Below, piece by piece: positions 46,181 to 56,067 of a DNA stretch of 64,000 nt (positions within the stretch are counted from its first letter, which is position 1; each line of letters starts with the position of its first letter). Source of the DNA: Triticum aestivum (Eukaryota > Streptophyta > Magnoliopsida > Poales > Poaceae); assembly GCF_018294505.1 (NCBI RefSeq), contig NC_057801.1, positions 848,491,621 through 848,555,620 of the forward strand, in the 5' to 3' direction. The position numbers and the translations under genes were made by a program. The notes beneath the pieces are model-generated. The model was not told where the DNA came from and did not search any database. It saw only the letters and a program-made list of their open reading frames with translations.

Positions 46181-47021
46181 CAGAATCGCCAGAATCAGTA
46201 GCGGGCAGTCGTGGCGGCTGAGGGGAGGAGAGAATGGGGATTAAGGTTAGATGGGTCTGGATTGTGGGTTAAATAGGATGGCTTGAAAATTTTCCCACCG
46301 GCCGCGTCGGCGACTTAAAACTTTGGATGTCCACGCGCGCTTTTGAAATTTCTAGCGCCTCTTCCTTTCATTTTTAATTACCGATGTGACATATGGGTCG
46401 AATCTACACACGACACATCAGCACCAGCCATCGGTGACGGTCCGGGTGGTAGGCCCAGCAAGTCGATCGATGACAAATTCTGTGACAGTTCATCGATGTT
46501 CATCGTAAAAGGGCTATCTTTTTGAGGGGGCACTCACATCCCGCTGGTCCATGACGATTTTCATGACGGATACGAAAAATCGTCATCGACTATGACGACT
46601 TCTGGGAACGTCATCAGAAATCCGTCATGTATTAATAGATTTCTTATAGTGTTCGTGAGTGCCTCCCGAAGGGCTATCCGTGTGATCATCCGAGTTTTGA
46701 AGGTCCTCCCGAAGGGCTGTCCGAGTGACCGTTCGAGTTTCGAAGGTCCTCCCGGAGGGCTGTCCGCGACACCGTCCGGGGGGGCTGTTCGACCACCTCC
46801 CGGAGGGCTGTCTGAGGAGCTGATGAGGGTGTACATCCTCGCGGTTGGGAGGTTGTAAATCCTAGCTGCGGGGATCTGCACCGCCGTTCGTCATCGACTC
46901 TACTTCCCGCTGCGCTACGAGTCGGTAACGAAAACGATCAAACCATGTATGCAGTCTCCATAGTGGTCCTGGGCTGGTGCGTAGGTTGGAAATATTTTAT
47001 TTTCTGCTGCGTTCCCCTTCA

Positions 47022-47530
47022 GCCCACACGCCCCGCATCACGCTGTTGCCAGCTGCGCTGTGTAAGCGAACTAGTTTCTGCCCACACAGCCACCACCTAG
47101 TCCATGCGTGTGTGGGCGAACTGATTTTCGCCCACACGACACTCATGCTTGTGGATGGCAACTGCAGTTACGCGAACGTGGCAACTAGGTAAACAAACAT
47201 GGCAACTCTGATTCTTTGCTAGACGGCAACTGCAGTTGCGCGTACCTAGCAACCAGATAAACACACATGACAACTGTGATTAACTATACATGGCACCTAT
47301 GGTTGGACCACACGTGGCAACTAGGTAAACACACATGGCAACTACTGTTTGACCATGTGTGGCAAGTAGTTAGTCACACACCTCAACTACAGTTTGATTA
47401 CACGCGGCAACTACCATAAATTAGACATGGCAACTATAGTTAATCAAAACAGATAGAGTTGCCATGCTTTTACAACTACACTTGACAACCCGGATAACTA
47501 CATCTGCCAACCAGGACGGCAACTAAATCG
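47022..47530. repeat. Irregular GGCAACT / AGTTGCC motif field
   Basis: GCCCACACG motifs at the start are followed by about a dozen GGCAACT or AGTTGCC copies at uneven spacing, often with CACACATGGCAACT. It probably belongs to the same unclassified element as the palindromic motif at 37608 and 49318. No frame of note. Confidence 0.6.
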
Positions 47531-47535
47531 TCATC

Positions 47536-49104
47536 TGATACGTCTCCAACGTATCTATAATTTTTTATTATTCCATGCTATTATATTACCCATTTTGGAT
47601 GTTTATGGGCTTTATTTTACACATTTATATCATTTTTGAGACTAACCTACTAACCGGAGGCCCAGCCCATATGGCTATTTTTTTTGCCTATTTCTGTATT
47701 TCGAAGAAAAGGAATATCAAATGGAGTCCAAATGGAATGAAACCTTCGGGAGCGTGATTTTTGGAACAAATGTGATCCAGAGGACTTGGAGTGCAAGTCA
47801 AGAAGTAGTCGAGGCTCCCACAAGATAGGAGGGGCCCCCCTAGGGCGCGCCCCCTGTCTCGTGGGCCCCTCGGGCGGCCACCGACGTACTTCTTCTTCCT
47901 ATATATACCTACGTACCCCAAAAACATCCAGGAGCAGGACGAAACACAATTTCCACCAACGTAACCTTCTGTATCCGCGAGATCTCATCTTGGAGCCTTC
48001 GCCGGCACTCTGCTGGACGGGGGATCGACCACGGAGGGCCTCTACATTAACATTCTTGCCCCTCCAATGAGTTGTGAGTAGTTTACCACAGACCTACGGG
48101 TCCATAGTTATTAGCTAGATGGCTTCTTCTCTCTTTTTGGATCTCAATACGATGTTCTCCCCCTCTCTTGTGGAGATCTATTCGATGTAAACTCTTCTTG
48201 TGGTGTGTTTGTCGAGATCCGATGAATTGTGGGTTTATGATCGAGTTTATCTATGAATAATATTTGAATCTTCTCTGAATTCTTTTATGTATGATTGAGT
48301 TATCTTTGCAAGTCTCTTCGAATTACCAGTTTGGTTTGACATACTAGATTGATCTTTCTTGCCATGGGAGAAGTGCTTAGCTTTGGGTTCAATCTTGTGG
48401 TGTCCTTACTCAGTGACAGAAAGGGTTGCAAGGCATGTATTGTATTGTTGCCATCGAGGATAACAAGATGGGGTTTATATCATATTGCTTGAGTTTATCC
48501 CTCTACATCATGTCATATTGCTTAATGCATTACTCTGTTCTTATGAACTTAATACTTTAGATGCAGGCAGGAGTCGGTCGATGTGTGGAGTAATAGTAGT
48601 AGATGCAGGCAGGAGTCGGTCTACTTGTTATCGACGTGATGCCTATATACATGATCATGCCTAGATAATCTCATAACAATGCGCTTTTCTATCAATTGCT
48701 CGATAGTAATTTGTTCACCCACTGTAATACTTATGCTATCTTGAGAGAAGCTACTAGTGAAACCTATGGCCCCCGGATCTATCTCTTATCATATTTGCTT
48801 TCAATCTACTTTTATTTGCATCTTTAATTTTTGCATCTATATTATAAATACCAAAAATATATTTATCTTATCTTACTATCTTTATTAGATCTCACTTTCG
48901 TAAGTGGCCGTGAAGGGATTGACAACCCCTTTATTGTGTTGGTTGCGAGTTCTCAGTTTGTTTATGTAGGTGCGTGGGACTTTTGAGGAGCCTCCTACAG
49001 GATTGATACATTGGTTCTCAAAAACTGAGGGAAATACTTATGCTACTATTGCTGCATCACCCTCTCCTCTTCGGGGAAAATCAACGCAAGCTCAAGACGT
49101 AGCA
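47536..49104 (+). mobile_element. Solo LTR, 1569 bp, TSD TCATC
   Basis: Starts TGATACGTCTCCAACGTATC and ends CAAGACGTAGCA. The 5-bp duplication TCATC lies at 47531-47535 and 49105-49109. No internal domain or second LTR is present, so it arose by LTR-LTR recombination. It is related to the reversed LTR at 5400-7009. Confidence 0.9.
47899..47909 (+). promoter_or_regulatory. TATA box of solo LTR
   Basis: CCTATATATACCTACG in the LTR, about 365 bp from its start. Confidence 0.55.
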
Positions 49105-49109
49105 TCATC

Positions 49110-49340
49110 CCGTGGGTACCTAACGTAGCTGCGCTAGGACGTGTGGGGATTTTTTACTTCGTGCCACACGCGCGGGGTGGAGATGAGTAGTACTTGTTGG
49201 GCGTGTGGCACGAAGTTGCCGCGGCCACACGTGTGAGCAATTCTAATGTTCGTCCACACACAACCCGTGTGGGCTGCCTCCTACTCACACCACACACAAT
49301 ATGTGGCCAGACCCTTTAACGCCCACACGTGTGGGCGTTA
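49110..49340. repeat. Right part of unclassified CCCACAC element with palindromic end
   Basis: Repeated GTGTGGC, GCCACACG and CCACACAC motifs end in the palindrome 49318-49339, identical to 37608-37629. With the left copy it may mark the two ends of one element interrupted by the array and the solo LTR. No target duplication was found, so this is not proven. Confidence 0.5.
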
Positions 49341-49682
49341 TCGGCGTCCTTTGCTTTTTAGCTCGGCCAGGGGATCTGTGCGGCCAATAATTCCTCCCCG
49401 TGACTTGTTCTTCGGATGAGACAACATGCATTGCTGCCGCCTAGGCCGTCCGGAGGTGTATGATGCCGCTTTATCAATCTGAGTAACATGGATTTGCAGA
49501 TCGCTGGCGACCACGCGTGACGCACTCCATAACTTTTCCTCTGCCCGGCCTACAAACAAAATTGCGCTAGACAGCCGTAATAATCCTCAAGGAGACAAAA
49601 CAGAACATAGCTGAAAGCGTAACACCTAATTTATGCCGTCGATCCGTGACGACATCTAGCGGGTTCTCAATGAAAGCACCAA
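49341..49682 (-). other. Transposon-derived fragment without recognised product
   Basis: The minus strand has a 73-codon frame with RAEEKLWSASRVVASDLQIH that looks protein-like, ending near 49338. I do not recognise it. It may be the continuation of a CACTA or retroelement gene cut by the neighbouring insertion. Confidence 0.3.
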
Positions 49683-50101
49683 TATCGGTGTCAAAACCGG
49701 CAGATCTCGTAATAGGGGTCCTAAGCTAGGCGTTTTGGAGCGATGGTAACATGGACACGGGATTTTACCCAGCTTCGGGCTCTCTCGAAGAGATAATAAC
49801 CTACATGCTGCTTTTGATTATTTTTATATGGATGTAGTACAGAATACATGTATCTACCACGAGATTATAGTAATGAATATGAGATTGTCTATTGACTAGC
49901 CTGACCTTGATTTATATAACACACTAGAGGCCTAGGATTTAGTGGAGTCCTTGTCTTGGGTGCTATGTCTTGTGGAGTCCTTCTTGTATGCGGCACGGGC
50001 TGCCCGAAGTGGCCCGTGAATGAATCGCCGTGGGGGTCCTCGGCCCGACCAGCCGGTCGGGGGACGACATGGTGAGTACGCCCTAGTCCATGACACCGTC
50101 A
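49683..50101 (-). mobile_element. Gypsy LTR fragment
   Basis: Plus-strand TATCGGTGTCAAAACCGG to GACACCGTCA. The minus strand starts TGACGGTGTCATGGACTAGG. It resembles the LTR at 7010-7480 at its ends, but no 5-bp target duplication is visible. Confidence 0.65.
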
Positions 50102-50973
50102 GAGCCCATACCTCAAGTACGTTGCAGCCAGCGTTGTTTCCCCCTTCCAGGACGGAGCTCCGGGCACCTGCCCTTCTTCTACCTATGGAAATCGACTGAC
50201 GCCATGAAAGATTTCACCCAACTTAAGAAAAGGAAAAAAACGAAAGAGAATTTTGCCAGTACCCAATACTTGTGTGAGAACGCAAACAGAAAGGTCTAGG
50301 CACAATTTACCAGAGGAAGAGTCAAAGAATACATTTTGCTTCATATGCAGAAATCGTTGAACAGGCCAAAACACCGGTTAAATAACACAATAGGCCTAGG
50401 CCGACAATTAGGTAGCAGTGAAGTTGTTTTTAGTGGTGTCTTTTGCTGTGTCAATCTATTGCCAAATAAGTATGAAACCATGCAAAGCTATGTGGTGCCA
50501 ATTCATGGATTTGTACAAATTTGCATCAGGACCAATAGGGAGCTTAAAGATAGAAATAAAAGGAAGATCAGCAGGAAGGTAGACCGGCTATAGAGATTTG
50601 AGTTGGGTGCCGCTAAATGAGCGGTTATTGGATTCACATATAATTTTTCAAAAAAGTTTTAAAATTGGTAACTATAGGCTCGCTATGCCTGATTTATATG
50701 ACCACCACTATTTCTCATAGCCTGCTATTTTAAACGATACTATTGTGTAATTAGCAAACTAAATCAGCTACACTGCCTACACCCGCGTGCGAGCATGGGA
50801 GAAATCGAGTGGCTTCCGAGCCGCGTCACGGAAGGGCGGCTTTGTGTGGTAGACAACTTAAGATTTTTCCTTTTTTTTTACGGGAACCTAAGATTTTTTC
50901 CTTGATTTTCTACATAGTGTACATATGAGTTCTGTGTACGTAGGTTTTTGTCACACAGCTTTTTCTCTTTTGA
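50102..50973. other. No recognisable gene
   Basis: Low-copy-looking sequence with short frames (up to about 85 codons) and no motif I recognise. Confidence 0.4.
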
Positions 50974-50981
50974 CAAGCAAG

Positions 50982-51530
50982 TTGGGCTGGAATTCGAGCC
51001 GAGTCGAGCCAGCTTGGCTCGACTCGCTAGAACTCGTTTCATTAACGAGCTAACTCGACTCGACTCGTTACTATAAGAAGCTCAAATTCAAGATTGGCTC
51101 GACTCGTATAACTCACGAGCTGACTCGTTTAGCTTGTTAAACTCGTTAAAGATATAAACATAAAGCCCTTAAATATGATAAAAATGATTATATATATATT
51201 AAACATATATATCACTAAATAATTGTAATTTCCTTGTAACATATGAGTCTCCTAGGAGGCTAGGCCTTCAATGGTTGGGGCTCGGGTTGTGCGCCTGGGA
51301 CGTAGGCTGTTTAATGGCTGATCTTTCTTTGTATTTGGGAATGGCTGATCTAACTATTGAGCCTAACGAGTTTCACGAGTACTAGTGAGATTTGCTTCTT
51401 TAACTTGGTCCATAAACGATCTTAAATTAAAGCTCGGCTCGACTCGTTATTCTTCGAGTTCGAGTCGATTCGAGCCAAGTCACGAGCTACTTGTTTAGCT
51501 CACGAGTTTCAAGCTTTTTTTCCGGCCCTA
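50982..51530. mobile_element. hAT-type MITE, 549 bp, TSD CAAGCAAG
   Basis: Ends are TTGGGCTGGAATTCGAGC and, inverted, TAGGGCCGGAAAAAAAGC. The 8-bp duplication CAAGCAAG is exact at 50974-50981 and 51531-51538, the hAT length. Both sides are packed with CTCGACTCG / CGAGTCGAG motifs, probably transposase-binding repeats. No coding capacity. Confidence 0.88.
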
Positions 51531-51701
51531 CAAGCAAGCAATCAATTGGGCTTCTTAGCACATTGGACTTTTTGATCAGTCTACATGGATTCTAAGAAAT
51601 AAACAAATCCGTAGTCCATATAGGTAACGTTAACGAAGCCCAATTGATATAGGTAACGAAGTCGATGCCGTGCGTGCAAGGTCAATCCGATCGACGCATC
51701 A

Positions 51702-53308
51702 ATGGCCGCCGCCGCAGCATCGGCGGACCGGCTCCCCGATCTCCCGGACGACCTGCTTATCCACATCCTCTCCTTCGCTCCTTCCCGTGAAGCCACCAGC
51801 ACCATTGCCCTCTCCCGTAGATGGCACGGCCAACTCTGGCGCCACACCGCCGCCCTCAACCTCGACTACATGTCCTGCGCTAGCGCCTAGCGCCCACAAT
51901 GAGCTCTACTTGGGCCGTTCTTGCGGCCGTGTCATCAAGAAGATGACCGTCCTCATTGGCGACGAGGATATCCCCAACGTAGCCCTGGCCTCGGCTGTTG
52001 AGGCCGGCGTGGAGCAGCTCCGCATAGAATGCCAGGATGGCGGCTGCCTGCAATACACGTACACGTATGCCGCGCCTCCGCCGTCTTCTCCGTGGCGCGA
52101 CTTCAAAGTGTATTTGGAGATGCTGCCGCTAACGCTCTTCGTGTCCTTGACCTCACAGGCTACTACGTGACCTGGGGCTGGGTGCAAGTGGATTATTTGC
52201 TGCCGTGCTGGTACGACGACCCTCCCAGGCCGAACCCGCTAACGCCTTACCGTGTTTGGAGGCGCTGCGGCTGCGGCGTTGTGGCATCGACATCAACACA
52301 CTTCAGAACGTCATCAATGCTGCACCCAGACTGGCCGACCTCCGCATGGACTCCCTTAGCATCACAGATAGAGGCATCTTACCGCAAATCCTGTTCCGCC
52401 TCCGCTGCTCGCCATGGCCAACCTCCACATGTTCGATGGCAAGAACACCCGCACAATTGCCGAGTGCATCGTGGAGCTTGACGCTCCACAACTGTACCAC
52501 CTCCGGTACACCCAGTTCATGTGTTCCACCACTGCCTTTTACTTCAAGTCGCCAACGCCACATCTGGAACGAGTCCACCTCGCCGCGCACTCCCATGGCG
52601 CGTCGCGGCTGCACCGTTCGGTGCTGGTTGTCGTGCCGCACATAAGGTTTCTCAAACTCACCGTCTACTCCATCACCGACATTGCTGGCGACAACAATAA
52701 CGACTCACCAATGTTATTTCCCAATCTGGAGCGGCTTGAGATTGAGGAACTAACATGTGGTTACCCTGCCAACCACGCCGTTGCAGCTACCACCATTGTG
52801 AACCTGCTGCGCTGTTGCCCCATGATCCGCGAGCTCCGACTAAAGTTCAGCTGGCTCCACTATCTCCGTGAAACAGTTTCAGACCCGGTTATTCAGACCG
52901 CCGTTCTGTCTGATTTTAGGCCGTGCAGTTCCATTAATTCTGGCAAAGATAAAAATTGCTGCGAGGGTTTAGACTTCCTTCACAAATTGAAGTCCATGTG
53001 GATTTGATGGCTCATTGAGTTCCTTGAGGAGAGTGGTTCTGGAATTCGACACAGATGAGCTCGGCTGCTTCCAGGTCTGGCTTCTCAAGTTCTTCACCTG
53101 CTACGTTGTGGCCGTAGAGGAGGTTGTTTTCGCTGGTGCAAAGGGATACAATTCGAGTTGCATTGAGCGGAAGGTGGCCGGATGGAGGAGGGATAGTCAT
53201 CATCATCGTTTTGTTGGGGAAGAAGGTAATGAAAGTGTGTGCTACAGCTTAATCACAACAGGATGGATGAAAGGAGCAGCCAACCGTCCTCGTCATATGC
53301 TGTTGTAG
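51702..53308 (+). pseudogene. F-box / leucine-rich-repeat protein pseudogene
   Basis: The start MAAAAASADRLPDLPDDLL at 51702 opens an F-box (LPDDLLIHILSFAPSREATS, then LSRRWHGQLWRH). LRR-type stretches follow: VLDLTGYYV, LEALRLRRCGIDINTL, RLADLRMDSLSI, FPNLERLEIEEL, CPMIRELRLKFSW, and RRVVLEFDTDELG. The reading frame changes at least five times, near 51885, 52110, 52235, 52405 and 53005, so no single product can form. The longest clean stretch is 52414-53007. An intact family member would recruit substrates to an SCF ubiquitin ligase. This is the only clear host-type gene in the window; large F-box families in grasses produce many such dead copies. Confidence 0.85.
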
Positions 53309-53677
53309 GGTCGGGACGTAGGCATCTATGGCACTAGTGCTGACGCCAGTGACTCCAAGTCTGCAGTGCCAGCGACTTGTGTCCTAGTTGCTATCAATGT
53401 CTGAGCTCCGCAGTGATTGATATGGGGGAAGAGGCCATGCTTAGCGTCATGCTTGCAACGGGTGCACAATCTCGGAAACAATAATTCACACGAATCTGTT
53501 TGGGAAACAAGCAAACGCTTTAGATCTTCACTGGGATGTTGTAGTGTTGAAGCTTTTTTACTCTTTTGTTGATGGCCTGCTGTGATGCAGGGTAGCACTC
53601 ATGAACGGTATTATCAAATTTTAGCCCTCTTTTCGTAGATCATTAACTATTCATTACACTTTGTGGAGTAAGTGTAA
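53309..53677. other. 3' flank of F-box pseudogene
   Basis: No repeat or coding block recognised up to the Harbinger-like terminus at 53678. Confidence 0.4.
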
Positions 53678-54104
53678 GGGCATCTCCAGCCGCGCCCCCA
53701 GGAAGGCCTCCCCAGGCGTTTTTTTCGCGCCGGCGCTGAAAAAACAGCCCAGTCGCGCCCCCAGGAGCCCAATTTTCGCCGGCTTGGGCCGAAAACAGCG
53801 CCGGCGGACTCAGCCCGAACCCGGCGCGCTGGGGGGCGCCCGGGGGCGCCGGGCGAACTGTTTTGGCGCGAAAAAGCCGCGGGCCCGCCGCGTCAGCGAC
53901 ACGACTCTCTTCTCGGCCCTTCTTCGTCCTCATCGCCTCGTTTCCCGCGGTGAATCAATGCCAAAGCTGCCGCGCTGCCGCGCTGCCGCGCCGGTCAGCC
54001 TGCACCATTGATGCCTTACGGGCGGCGCAGTGAAGACCGGACGACGCGCGTCCCTCGCCCTCCCTCGCCCGCCACGCGTACACACGGTGACACGCGCGCC
54101 TTGG

Positions 54105-54114
54105 CCTATATATG
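54105..54114 (+). promoter_or_regulatory. TATA box of the Harbinger-borne gene
   Basis: GGCCTATATATGAAGC, about 95 bp before the ATG at 54208, followed by a C/T-rich leader with CTCTCTTCTCCTCTC. Confidence 0.6.
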
Positions 54115-54207
54115 AAGCGCCCCGGCGCACTCGGCGACTCACACTCTCCCGCCGCCGTCGTTTCCTCCCTCTCTTCTCCTCTCTTTCGCTGTCCCCAGTT
54201 CACACCC

Positions 54208-55163
54208 ATGGCCGAGCGCTTCTCAGGCGACGGCGCGGCGGCGAACGGCTTCGGCCGCCTCCATCTTCACGAAGACGAGGGTCGCCTGCTTTACGAGGCC
54301 GAGTACCCGGTCCCGCCTGACATGCGGGTGCCCGGGACGTGGAGGATCAGCGCGGGCGGCGTGCCGGTGCCCCTGGTACCGACCGGCGCGGCGCGGCGTG
54401 CGGAGATCGCACACATCCGCTCGAACCTGCCGCGTGCGGCGAGGGAGGCGCCACGGTACGCCCCCGACAGCCCGCTCTGGGAACCTTACTTCCGCTGCCG
54501 TCAGGCCGAGCAGCTCGAGGCCACCAACGGCGTCGTGCCCTCCGGCAGGCTCAACGCCGCCGGCCAGCGTCTGTGGTGGGGCGTGCCCGGGCGCACGTTG
54601 GAGGCTACCCCGCTCCCCCTTCCTTCTCACGCCGCCGGGGAAGCTCCTGGACCCCGAGGCGCATGGAGACCGGGGGGTCCTCCTCCTCGTCCGGCGGCTC
54701 GCCCTGCCTCCGCCCTGTCAAGCCGGAGCCCCAGGATACGCCGGTCAGTGCGCGCACACGCAGCTCCGGCGGCGCTAACGCCTCTCCACCAACTGGCCGC
54801 TTCGTCCTCGCCGAGCCCAAGCCAGAGCCCGTCCTCCCCGCGGAGTACGAGGAGATAGCCCGGCGCGGCTTCTCCGACGAGGACGCCATGCGGTGGGCGC
54901 GGGACGACTACCTCCGTGACGAGATGGTCCGGCAGCACCGGGCCCTGGAGGAGATCGCCGCCCGCAAGCGTGGGCGCGAGGACGAGCACGGCGTCGTGGT
55001 CCTCGACAGCGACGACGACGACGACGCCCCCGGACCGTCCAACCCGCCGCGCCAACCGGGGGACGAATGCAGCAGGGACGGTGGAGGCGGCGACGACGAC
55101 GACGACGATGATTACGACGACGGCGGTGACTACACGCGGTTCTACTGCCTCCTCGGCATGTAG
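54208..55163 (+). pseudogene. Harbinger-borne gene for an acidic, basic-patch protein (unknown family), one frame break
   Basis: It starts MAERFSGDGAAANGFGRLHL with the context CACCCATGGCC. The N-terminal part has RVPGTWRISAGGVPVP and QRLWWGVPGRTLE, a Trp-rich region. Near 54610-54625 the frame changes. It then continues with SSSSSGGSP, VKPEPQDTP (a sumoylation-like KPEP), AMRWARDDYLRDEM, ARKRGRED, VVVLDSDDDDDAPGPSNPP, an Asp-rich run, and the end GGDYTRFYCLLGM. As I recall, many wheat proteins of unknown function share the W-rich block and the YTRFYRLL end. The break could be a frameshift or an unseen intron. Nuclear location is a guess from the basic patch. Confidence 0.65.
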
Positions 55164-55428
55164 AACCGCGTGGGCGGGCGGCGAGGGAGACGGCGGGGGT
55201 AGCCCGCGGTAGTTTTTTTTCTTTTTTGTAAAATATGTTTAAGTTTGAATGAACTCGTCGATGTTTGCGTTAAATTTGAGTCGTTTTTGCGCCGTGTTTG
55301 ACTTTTTTGACTAACAGTGGGCGCCGCGACTGGGGGGCATCACGCCCCAGTGCGCCGTTTAGCGCCGGTGCGCCCCCGGGGGGCTTTTTTTGCCCCTCCT
55401 GGGGGGCCAACGGCTGGAGATGCCCTAA

Positions 55429-55835
55429 GACTTGATAGCGTGGCGATACGCCATGTTATAATGAACTGTTTGCATGGAGTGATGCGTGCTTTGTATTGTA
55501 TCAAAAATAGTGCATAGGTACTTGCATAGTGTGATTAGCCAGACTGTTAATTATGCTTCATTCAGTATGTGGGTGTATTGGCTTGGCAATAAGTTTATTC
55601 GGTTGTCTGCTGCATCTAGCAATGAGATTCAGATTACATGAAGATTCAAATATCCTATACGTATGGCTGACTCATGCTCGATCACCTCAGCTCAGGGCTC
55701 AGCTCAGCTCAGCTCAGGGCTCGATCTTACCAGCTTGCTCTGCAATGCTTCGTGCTGTTTTGCGCAGGCCCTGTAAATTTCTTTCATGTTATTCTGTTGA
55801 TCGTAAGAACGTTCCAGGGTGTGGCGCTCCATGAC
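55429..55835. other. No gene; short GCTCA repeat
   Basis: Contains a tandem GCTCA repeat at about 55687-55722 and otherwise nothing recognised. Confidence 0.5.
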
Positions 55836-55838
55836 TTA

Positions 55839-55975
55839 GGGCATGTTGGGAGTCTCACTACTCCAGAACTCCACTGCCGGAGCGGGGTAGCTTCAGCTGA
55901 AAATAAAGGAGCAGGGAAACACCCGCTCTGCAGATCCTCGTATTTCTTGGAGCTGGCGGATTACCGAACAGGGCC
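55839..55975. mobile_element. Tourist-like MITE, 137 bp, TSD TTA
   Basis: GGGCATGTTGGGAGTCTC at the left; GGCCCTGTTCGGTAATCC inverted at the right. TTA flanks at 55836-55838 and 55976-55978. The interior is partly self-complementary (CCGGAGCGGGG, CCCGCTCTG). Confidence 0.65.
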
Positions 55976-56067
55976 TTAATGTACTCTGAATACCCTCCTC
56001 CTTGACTAATCCAATTACTTATTCTCAAAGAGAAAAAACATCCTAGGAAATTGTTATTTACTAGTGA

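Larger units (their letters stand above)
42486..46651. mobile_element. Complete non-autonomous CACTA element, 4166 bp, TSD TTC
   Basis: Ends are CACTACAAGAAATCTGTCAA and, inverted, CACTATAAGAAATCTATTAA. The 3-bp duplication TTC is at 42483-42485 and 46652-46654. The empty site AGTTCGTGAG is present in the other LTRs (near 37939 and 40210), which confirms both borders. Subterminal regions are rich in TGACGG and CCGTCA motifs. No transposase gene is present; the inside holds a Stowaway MITE, a Helitron-like end and GC-rich gene-like fragments. Confidence 0.92.
37749..47021 (+). mobile_element. Tandem copia-like array: LTR, 97 bp, LTR, 97 bp, LTR (third LTR interrupted)
   Basis: Unit length is 2272 bp: an LTR of 2175 bp (38412-40586) plus a 97-bp internal segment. 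LTR starts TGTAGGAGATATGCCCTAGA at 38412 and 40684 are BARE/Angela-like; LTR ends CCCCTTCA are at 38314, 40586 and 47021. The internal segment starts GTGGTACCACAAGCG (decayed primer site) and ends GCAAGTGGGAGTC (polypurine tract). Units B and C differ at only a few places (TCACCGCAAAAG against TCATCGAAAAAG; GAGGTCATCGG against GAGGGCATCGG). The first LTR is incomplete and contains an inversion. The element has no coding capacity. Unequal recombination between LTRs would give such an array. Confidence 0.85.
40684..47021 (+). repeat. Third LTR of the array, split by a CACTA element
   Basis: LTR sequence runs 40684-42485, is interrupted by 42486-46651, and resumes at 46652-47021 to the CCCCTTCA end. 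The 3' part shows more substitutions than the second LTR (for example CCCGGAGGGCTG, and a shorter poly-G). After 47021 the flank is GCCCACACGCC. Confidence 0.85.
53678..55425 (+). mobile_element. PIF/Harbinger-like element, 1748 bp, TSD TAA, carrying one gene
   Basis: Ends GGGCATCTCCAGCCG and its exact inverse CGGCTGGAGATGCCC; TAA on both sides (53675-53677 and 55426-55428). 3-bp TAA/TTA targets and GGGCATCTCC-like ends fit PIF/Harbinger. Subterminal parts are GC-rich with GCGCCCCC motifs. No DDE transposase is present; the single gene inside is described below. Confidence 0.8.

Noticed and set aside
47140..47500. CRISPR-like series of GGCAACT repeats
   Set aside because: Repeats are short, irregularly spaced and occur in both orientations in a plant transposon; no array structure.
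52303..52641. 112-codon minus-strand frame
   Set aside because: Lies opposite the F-box pseudogene, whose plus-strand frames carry the recognisable domain.
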